64,000 nucleotides of DNA from Neurospora tetraspora (Eukaryota; Ascomycota; Sordariomycetes; Sordariales; Sordariaceae): NCBI RefSeq assembly GCF_033439725.1, contig NW_026944384.1, forward strand, positions 1,488,001-1,552,000. The letters run 5' to 3'. The notes beneath the pieces were generated by a model. The model worked only from the letters and a program-made list of their open reading frames with translations. It was not told where the DNA came from and searched no databases. Every line of letters begins with the position of its first letter. The first letter of the stretch is position 1. Shown here in pieces: positions 56,166 to 64,000 of this stretch. The position numbers and the translations under genes are program-made.

Positions 56166-57846
56166 GCCTCTTGTGCTTGTGATATCAATCCGATTCCGTT
56201 AGGTCCTTCAAAGAACTACGACGCTGATGACAGTTCTCGAGGGGGCTGTCATGTTATTATTGCTTTCTTGCTACGTTTTTTGCTCTTTTTGTTTTGACGA
56301 CAAACCTCATTGCGCGCGGGCCTACGGGAGCGTGAGAGGCTCCTGATTTTCGAGATACCATGGTGTTGGTTCGCGCTCGCATTTCTTTCCTGTTGGTGTT
56401 TTCATCTGTTCTTTTTTTTTTCGTCTCTTTGTTTGTGTGTACATGGTTCTTTTCTCCTTAGTCTGTCTTCTGCTTGATTTTGTTTTTCTAACAGCACCTG
56501 TCGGTGCTGCATCACTGCTTCAACGCATAACATCACATCACAATGGGTATTTGCTGGCTGGCTAGCTTATACAAACACGGGAAACGGTAGATGTTCTCTC
56601 AAATGGGTTTTGGGTTAAGACATGGGTGGGAGGCATGGATTGACTCAAAATATCCGCAGAAAGTTGGCCAGCAATGCATTGGAGAGAGTTCTCGACGGCG
56701 ATTCGTGTGCTCTTTTGGGGTTCACTATGGGAATTGCGCAATAACATGTCTTGCTTTTTGAGGTTTGTTTCGGAAATGGTCACCATCAGTCTGTATAATG
56801 GCTACTGATTTGGGGTTTTTCGCCTTTCAGATTGCTACAGACGGGGAGCATCTACGAGAATGGATGAGGACAAGCCTAAAAAAGGAAAAAGTCCTTAACA
56901 TGGCATGGCAGTATACGAAGGAATGACTACTCTACTGTATTAGTTTTAATTGTTTATTCACAAATTGAATTACTGTAAAAGTATTCTCAACACATGGCAG
57001 CGGAAACACAAGCATGAAAAGCTTCCCTGGTAAATGTTTCGAACATGCTTGTGGTGAAACATCAAGACATCTGGTGACGCCTGTTTGTGAGGTACCCGTT
57101 GTGTATATGGCTGTGTTTACCCCACTATCGCACACTGCAGCGAGAAACAGCCCTTGTCCCAGTCAGAGAGAGGAGCGATGACGACAGTGCCTCCATCGGA
57201 CTCGTACCGGTATTCCGGCAGTCTTTCCGCCCTTTTCCAACCACAACAGACTCGACTCCATTGCTCAGCTCCCCAGGCTCCGTCGCTAACGAGGCCGGGA
57301 CCTGGGACCTTATCCACCAAAGTGTCCAAGTCAGGTCATCTCGATCGCTATCGATTGTGAAAAAAGTCCCCGAGAGGGTTTCGATCAAGAGACATCACAA
57401 AACCAAAGTCGAGACAAAGCAACACACTTCGATGGTGCCTTTCCCTTCGTCATCTGGTAGTGACGAGTACGGCCCCGGAACACCAACGGGTTGAAACATT
57501 CACTCTTTCCATTCTCTAACCGACCACGACAAGAGTGTCGCTTTGTGGAGCATCACCCATCAGCGGCACACAGGAACTCACCGCTTCCCGGTCAAAACCC
57601 ACAACACCTGCCCGAAGGGTCCTCTCCGCTCCGCTCCGTTACGGTACCCATACCATACCACCGAGTCATCGATACCCATACCGACTACCGTACCCCGTAC
57701 CCCCGCCTCCGCCGCCGCCGCACGCCCGCACTTCGGCCGACATTCCCCGCCCCGGACAGGGCATACCGATCGATATCCACATTCTTATTTCCGTTCCGAG
57801 CCCGGTAGATTAGCAGTACCTAACATTAACATAGGTCGCCGGCATC
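56166..57846. other. Intergenic region
   Basis: About 1.7 kb. It contains a T-rich 3' UTR of Maf1, then non-coding sequence and the CA-rich leader of the Ccz1 gene. Open frames near 57087-57494 and 57491-58040 lack domain or splice support. Confidence 0.45.
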
Positions 57847-60800
57847 ATGGCGTCGGGCGCACCCACGGGGCCATCCGGCGCAGGCGCTGGAGGAAAAAAC
57901 ATCAACAACAACAGCATCGTCCCCGCTCAGCTTGGCTTCCTAGCCATCTACAATCCCAGTCTTGGCACGACCGACGACACGCTCGAGGACCAGATCGTCT
58001 ACTACGCCTCGGTCACGACGCTGAAGGACCAGCAGCGTAGAAGACATCGGTCGGATAGATCATCACGCCGCCGTCATGCGCCAACCAATTCTGTGACTGG
58101 AGCAGCTGCCCCCGGCACGGAAGCTGTCTCTCAAGAGGAGAAGAATGAGCGCCTCAGGCAGATAGGACTGGCCCAGGGCATGGTCGAGTTCGGCAAGAGT
58201 TTCTCGGGCGGGAGGTCGGTTAATACGATTGATACGGAGAAGAGCAGGGTGGTGCTTCATGAGTTGGAGCCGGGCTGGTGGATTTTGGCTGTAAGTCTTT
58301 ATTTTTTCATCCCATCATGAACGATAACTAATCAACACCACAAACCAGTCCATAGACCTCACCCGCCTTCCCCTCCCCAACCAAGGCGGTGCCAGCAACA
58401 GCAAAACCCCCGCCTCCCGTCCCCAGTCTCCCATCCCCGGCAGCCCTCGCAAAGGCGGCGCATCATCGACAACTGAACAAGACCAAAAAGCCGAATACTC
58501 CTCCCGCGAACTCAAGCCCGCCGCTCTCCTGCTGCGAGACCTCCTCCGCGCCCACGCCTGCTTCCTCCTGCACCACGACAGTTCCCTGTCATCACTCTTC
58601 GTGCGCGCCCAGCGGCCCAAGTTCGTTTCCTTGCTCAGCCGCTACTGGGACCTGTTCCTGTCCACTTGGAACGTGTTGCTGCACGGTAACCCGGCTTGCA
58701 ACATCTATGGCGGGATCAAGATCGCTGCCAGTGGAGAGCTGGGCGTTGGAGTGGGAGAAGAGGATAGAGGTTCAGGAGAGAGGGAGGTGTTGGAGGGGAT
58801 GGTGGACAGAGTCGAGGGGCTTGTAGATTTGGTGGTGGGCAGATTTGGAGAGCCTGGGGAGGAAGGAAAGGAGTCGACGGAGTGGCTTGGTACCGGAGCG
58901 GAACCGGGCGCAGACGACGGTGCGATTTTCTTGGGCACAGGTGCGCTGTCGAGGCAGTCGTTACGCTCGGTCGTCTGGTGGATGGAGGATATGTATACGT
59001 GGGGAGAGAACGCGTATGGGGTTATTGAGAGTCCGACGGCCACGAGAGTACCGCCGAGGAGGCAGCATAGACAGACGGGCAGTAGGGCCAAGATTGCCTC
59101 GCTTGGGGAGGTGATGTCGCCTGGACTGAAGGTGTCGGATTTGAGATTGCCGCCGCCGAAACCGAAGCCGACATCGACGCCGCAGTCGGAGCCGGAGCAG
59201 AGCAAGACGACTTCGGATTCGGATGGTAGACCGTCGGGACCACCAAGACCGGTTACTTCTCTCCATCCTCCGACCAAGGGCAAAAGTCCTGCGAGCCCCA
59301 CGGGTACGGGGACGGGGACGCCGGCTAGCCTGACGACGGATGAGCAAGGAGGCGTGGGCCATCTGTTTAGCTACCTGAAAATGGGCTATGGAACCCACTG
59401 GAGTTTGGGTATGGGAGGCAGCTCTCAACCCGCCGAAAAACAAAAGGAGAAGGTTGAGGATCAGAAGCCAAAGAAGCCGCCCAAGGACTCCCAGTTCTTG
59501 ATCGGTCTCATGGGCGATCTGGAGGGTACGCCGGCCACCAGCCCCGACGGTGAGCCCATCGACCCCTTCGAGGCTGAAGACTCCAACTCGCGTCTGCTGT
59601 TGCGCACCCTCACTGTCGAAATCGAAAGCGAAGGCGAAAACCGTCACGCTTCACAGTTCCAACAAGATTTCGGTAGCCATGACACCGAGCTCGCTGAGAC
59701 AGATCCCCAGGGTACCAGCACCGGCACAGTAACCGTCACTGACGATGATGGCCATCGCCGCGTCACCACCGTTACCACAGCCAACAGCCCCACGCCGACT
59801 CTCGAAACCGGCTCGGCAGCCTCTCGTTCCGTGAACCCTTCAGGCTCAGGACACACGTCGTCGTTGGGTAGCAAAGGAAGCGCCGGTACTACGGGTATCA
59901 CCTCCGCCGCCACCAGCTTTGACTCCCAAGACCGCAACAAGACCAAGAAGCTGCGGGTGGTGGTCTACGTCATGCGTCCCTTCATCTTTGTCTTCCTCTT
60001 TCAGCTGCGCACCGATTCGCTCGCTTGGGAAGGTTTCTACCGGAACTTGCACCAGCAAATGGCCCCTCTCCGAAAGTCGCTGTTGCGGGCTACGGCTTAC
60101 AGGCCTGAGCGTCCCTTTGACTCTGTAGCGGGAGGAAGTGGGCAGATCTACGATCTAGTCTGGGACCCAAAGGAACTCACCGTTCATTCAACGATTCCTA
60201 ACATCCCTGAGCCTCCCATTCCTGTGGCGGCGGGAGTTTTTGGTGGTTCAGAGACAGCATCGGCCAAGGCGGCCAAAGCACCCTGGAGCCGCATCGAAGC
60301 CCTGAACACCCACAACCAGATCCTCAACATGTTCATCAACACGCGCGACGATAACCTCACCGGGTATGAGCGAACATGCAAGACAAGTAGAGGATGGTGG
60401 ATCGTTTGGAACCGCATTCTCGAACGGACTGCCGCCGCCGCCGCCGAGTCCCAACACCAGCATATTCTATCCGTCTCCTCTCCATCCTCTGCTACTACAA
60501 GAACGCACTCCCCGGCCGCTGCTTCCTCTCCCACAGTCGCCTCCTTCACCGACGCTAACCAGGTTCTTTTCGCCAACGTCAATAAACCCCGACGTGCGAG
60601 GGCGGCAAGTGATAAAACTCTTCGGAGGCGGAGGGTGTCTGGTTCTTCGTCGCCTAATCCTGATGCTTCTTCCTCTGACCCCGCTGCTGATCCCGCCGCT
60701 GCCTCTTCTAATCCCTCCGGCACTGCTGCGTCCGCACCCGACGACTCCCTCCCAAGCACAGCTTGCATTCCCGCAGACCAACTACCACTACAACATGAAC

Positions 60801-61330
60801 TACCTGGTGATGACGCCGACAACGAAGGACAAGGCGAAGATGGGGATGAGGAAGAATACGACCAAGAAGAGCACACATCAAGTGAAACAGCTATGCCCGC
60901 CTCCGCTAGCGCTACCGGCTCATCTTCTTCATCAGCGAGGAGAAGGGGGAATGACATGGTTGAAGTTTCCAAAGAGATTTTCCTCATCCGCAAAGCTACA
61001 GCGGGGGAGAGCGGGACTGGATTGTCTGTTGGGGCTGTTGGTGGTGATAGACATCTCGGGCACACGAGGGGTGTGAGCAGTGTTGGGAGTATTGTGAATG
61101 CGGCTGCTGCTGCAGCGGGTGCTGGAGGAAGTGGCGCTGGTAATGAAAAGGGTTCGGAAAGCAGTGGTGTTAGTGGTGCGGCTGGGACCGGAGCTACTAC
61201 TGCTGCACCAGGAGAAGGGACAGGAGGAGGAGGAGGAGGAGGATGGACAGACGGAGCGACCAAGTTGGCTCAGGGGATTGGTGTGGATACTAGGAGATAT
61301 ATTGAAGGGTTGTTGACTTTGAATCGCTAG
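57847..61330 (+). CDS. ccz1: Ccz1, subunit of the Mon1-Ccz1 Rab7 exchange factor
   Basis: Two exons, 57847-58290 and 58349-61330, join in phase 0 to 1141 residues. The first longin domain is at the N-terminus: PAQLGFLAIYNPSLGTTDDT and EDQIVYYAS, then GMVEFGKSF and EPGWWILA across the splice site with SIDLTRLPLP. A second block follows (RYWDLFLSTWNVLLHGNPAC). The third longin-type segment is near the middle of the protein (KLRVVVYVMRPFIFVFLFQL, WEGFYRNLHQQMAPLRKSLL). With Mon1, Ccz1 activates Rab7/Ypt7 on late endosomes, vacuoles and autophagosomes. The protein is longer than yeast Ccz1 (704) because of large disordered Ser/Pro/Gly-rich insertions, notably about 870-1110. The intron is 58 nt, GT-AG. 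The start ATG (GGCATCATGGCG) is the first in frame. Confidence 0.9.
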
Positions 61331-61883
61331 ATAGGACAGGGAAACCCAGGGGAGGAAATACCCAACCAGGGCATGTTGAGGGGGTAGGAGGATGTATGGA
61401 TGGATACCAAGGTAAGTGGACTGGCGGTGGTAATGACAAGAAGGCAGAGATGGGGGGGGTGGGAGCAAGGGATGAACACACTACTACACTACATACTACA
61501 GTAAATATGTTTTTAGGGTTTTCTTTTTTTTTACAAAACGGCAATGAAAAGGGTAATGGGTATCGTATCGTATCGTATCTTTTTTGAGAAGTCTGGCCCG
61601 GCCGCCCGCCGGCACTGTTTCTGTTCAACTCCCAATATTCCTCCTCCTCCTTCCTCGTGAATGGAACCTAATAAACCCTCTTTTACCTGAAGGAGTAAGT
61701 CACGGTATGGTATGTAAGTGACCAACAGCCAGCCACTCTTTTTATTCTTTTATCCTGCCATGCTTTATATAAATTACGGTTACTATTTACTTCCCTCCCA
61801 GTCTCCCACCCACCGTATTTACAAGACTGACACTGACTGAGCAAGAGTACCCTTATATACTCTACTACCTCTACACTAACTAC
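61331..61883. other. Convergent intergenic region
   Basis: No gene is supported. It contains two 3' UTRs, a G run near 61452-61459 and a GTATC repeat near 61559-61578. Confidence 0.4.
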
Positions 61884-64000
61884 CTACACAAGGAAGAAAT
61901 CCTCCCTTTTTGTTTCTGTCGCCAACTTTTCTTCCAGCTCCCCATCCATGATCCCATCACAATAGGCTTCGCCAACAAATGTATACCTATTATCATCATC
62001 CCTTTCTCCATCTCCGACGACAGGCCTGAGCACATAAGGTATGCTATCCCCACACAAAAGGACCACCACGTCACCAGGTTGCGCATGCTCGGGCGCCATG
62101 CCCAGATACCCCTTTTTGGCAGTGAGATACGGACGTTTCCTGTCCATGTGCATCATGTTGTGGAGATAGGAGCCTGTGGCTTGAAGTTCTTCCCACCGGT
62201 CGGCCATGAAATCGAAGGTTTCCTGGTCGAGCCCGGGTACTGGCTCTGGTTCTGGCTTGCTGCCGTTGTCGTTGCCGCTATCGTTGTCGCTTTGCTGTTG
62301 TTGCTGTTGTTGCTGCCGTCGTTGCTGTAGTTCCTCGTCCTTTGCACAGCAAAAGTTGCAATGATCAATCAACTCCACAAAGACCGGGAGAACGTCATCC
62401 GCGCTAGCCCTTCCTCTCTTTTTGGCCGGGGCCGCCATTCACGTAACAGTCGCCGAGGGGCAGGCGCCATAATGCTTGGTTGCGTCTTGAGGCGTTGGGG
62501 TATATGTCACCGTTCTTCTCTGCCGAACGACGCCTCATGTCTTTGATGATGGCGAAATACTGGAGGATGTAGTGATGGTACCCTTCTTCTTTGAACCCCC
62601 AATCTGCTCGCCAGGGCAACCGTCCCACGGCCTCGATTTTGTCGACCACCAGGCCCCGAAGGCCGAGAGTGGACGGGGAGGAAGTGGGGATTAGGTCAAC
62701 TTTGTCTGAAAACTTGCCGCAGGCTGAGAATACGCCGTCGAGGAATTGGTAGCTGTATTTTGTTCCGTTTCCCCAGTCCGGGATCCATGAGGGGAGTTGT
62801 TGTTCCGGGTGCCGCCGGTGGCCGGATTCATCTTCTGGGTCTGGGTCTTCGACATTGTATTTGGGGAACTGTGCGAAGCGAAGGATGTAAACGCTATCTT
62901 CCTTTTTGATGATACTCCGCGCTGCCTGTGTGAGCACCTCGGCCGTCGTGGTGGTCTTGCTGTAATCTGGCCGAATATCTACTAGCTCTTCGGCATCGGC
63001 CGCTAGACCCAGCAGGCCATAGATTCTGTCCCGGTATTTTGTTGAATGAATATCGACGCGGTTGTCGCCGAGATCAAGCCGCGTGGATACCTCTTCGAGT
63101 AATTCTCGTAGGGAGGTAAGTTTCCCACGTTTCCACGACCCTTTTGTTCCAAACAGGTGTTGCATTGGAGGTGGGATCAGGCTTGCTGGCAGTGAATCTA
63201 TCAAAGAAAGGATCTCGGAATGGTTTTCTGAAAAGGCGTTCCGGAATCTTCTGTCGTGATGAAAATCGGGGAGAATGAGAAAGAGCTCCCAGACCAGTAG
63301 CACTATTTCATCCAGGACCGCCCTGTCGCCGCAGACGAAGAAGGTATACTGGTTGAGACAAAACTCCTGTATGGTCCATATCCGCGAAAACCAGCTTCTC
63401 TTGTACCAAGCCAAGATCTTCTTCTCCCGCAACAGCGGGACAACTATCGGTATGACCTTCCGCAGCAAGGCTTGGACCTCGGGAGTGTCTATCCTGTTGT
63501 AAAAGATGGCGCGAGGAGCAGGAAACCATTTCGTGGCCCGGTGCTTGCCGAAAAGCCCAGAGTCCCACATGCACTCGGCAACCTGGCAGAAGGCTTGGAT
63601 AACCTCGTCGGAGCCATCGGCGTCGAGGCCGAGCCAAGCATAAACCTCCTTTGCTGACGAGTAGATCTGCTTCATGAGTTGAATCTGACATGACTTTTCT
63701 TCGTCGTCGTCTTGATTTATACAGATCTGGTCGATCCAGAGAGGCGTCAAGCGGAGTTCTTTGTATGTACGAAATTGACGCAGACAGGTACCCAGGACGA
63801 CGTGATAGGAAGGGAAGAGACGTATTCCAGTTTGTATTCCAAGCCTTTTTCCGTCGAGGTTTGTGCACGGTCGTGGTCAACGACCCGGATGCTGTGGGTT
63901 TTGGTGTTACTGCCCCATGCGTATGACACCGCGCTGTACCTTGGCAAGTCTGTGATGGGCGCAGTGTATAATTTGCAGTAGAGCTCGTCATCGTTATCAG
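61884..64000 (-). pseudogene. HET-domain (heterokaryon incompatibility) gene, 5' end outside the window, two frameshifts
   Basis: The HET domain is clear. LPRYSAVSYAWGSNTKTHSI (63947 downwards) is in one frame. LRLTPLWIDQICINQ, YAWLGLDADGS and FSRIWTIQEFCLNQY (63755 downwards) lie in a second frame. The family C-terminus (KRPYLTAKKGYLGMAPEH, PGDVVVLLCGDSIPYVLRPV, VGEAYCDGIMDGELEE) lies in the first frame again, ending at 61884. One base appears missing near 63790-63800 (a GGG tract on the coding strand). One extra base appears near 62412-62425 (an A5 tract). No GT-AG intron explains either break without removing conserved residues. HET proteins trigger cell death after fusion of unlike hyphae, and loss of function is common. 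A poly-Gln stretch lies near 62283-62325. The frame is open to the window edge. Sequencing error in both tracts is the alternative. Confidence 0.8.

Noticed and set aside
62400-62445. 39-nt GT-AG intron to join the two HET gene frames
   Set aside because: Too short for this organism, and it would remove residues conserved in the family; a single-base indel is simpler.

Overview
The window is nuclear DNA of a filamentous ascomycete, most likely a sordariomycete close to Neurospora or Sordaria. The evidence is gene content (Spt6, Prp1/Prp6, Maf1, Bud32, Ccz1, Axl2-like, HET-domain protein), short GT-AG introns of 50-150 nt with CTAAC-type branch points, C-ending codon preference, CT-rich leaders, and a lone 5S rRNA gene, as expected where 5S genes are dispersed. 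Seventeen protein genes are supported, two of them broken, plus one 5S rRNA gene and three small non-autonomous DNA transposon-like elements. Long AT-richer intergenic stretches of 1-4 kb separate the genes.

Layout. 0.4-4.8 kb: Spt6. 6.4-9.6 kb: Osh3-type oxysterol-binding protein. 10.3-13.6 kb: mitochondrial PPR-like protein. 13.8-14.6 kb: remains of a secreted-protein gene. 15.0-17.4 kb (-): membrane protein. 18.4-21.3 kb: splicing factor Prp1/Prp6. 21.7-22.3 kb (-): small single-pass protein. 23.2-24.9 kb: DysF-domain protein. 28.2-29.0 kb (-): secreted barwin/RlpA-like protein. 31.3-32.3 kb (-): EFM6 lysine methyltransferase. 33.2-36.4 kb: Axl2-like surface protein. 37.1-37.4 kb: a 322-bp element with TA duplications. 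39.6-42.0 kb: PP2C phosphatase. 45.1-46.1 kb: two related elements with 3-bp duplications. 46.1-47.0 kb (-): carboxymuconolactone-decarboxylase-like protein. 47.75 kb: 5S rRNA. 48.6-49.5 kb: Bud32. 49.8-51.0 kb (-): glutamate-cysteine ligase modifier subunit. 52.0-53.0 kb: AP-1 sigma adaptin. 54.9-56.2 kb: Maf1. 57.8-61.3 kb: Ccz1. 61.9-64.0 kb (-): HET-domain gene, running off the right edge and broken by two single-base indels.

The genes are mostly unrelated housekeeping functions: transcription elongation, splicing, Pol III repression, tRNA modification, vesicle traffic, lipid transfer and glutathione synthesis. There is no biosynthetic cluster, no CRISPR and no operon.

The most interesting signals are four. 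First, the two neighbouring 0.45-kb elements have changed their terminal and internal inverted-repeat sequences in matched pairs while keeping the same architecture. Second, one of those elements is inserted exactly at the stop codon of a gene. Third, the 5S rRNA gene is divergent and seems to keep helix IV by base-paired changes. Fourth, AP-1 sigma has a possible alternative terminal exon. Exon coordinates were derived by hand from splice motifs and reading-frame continuity.
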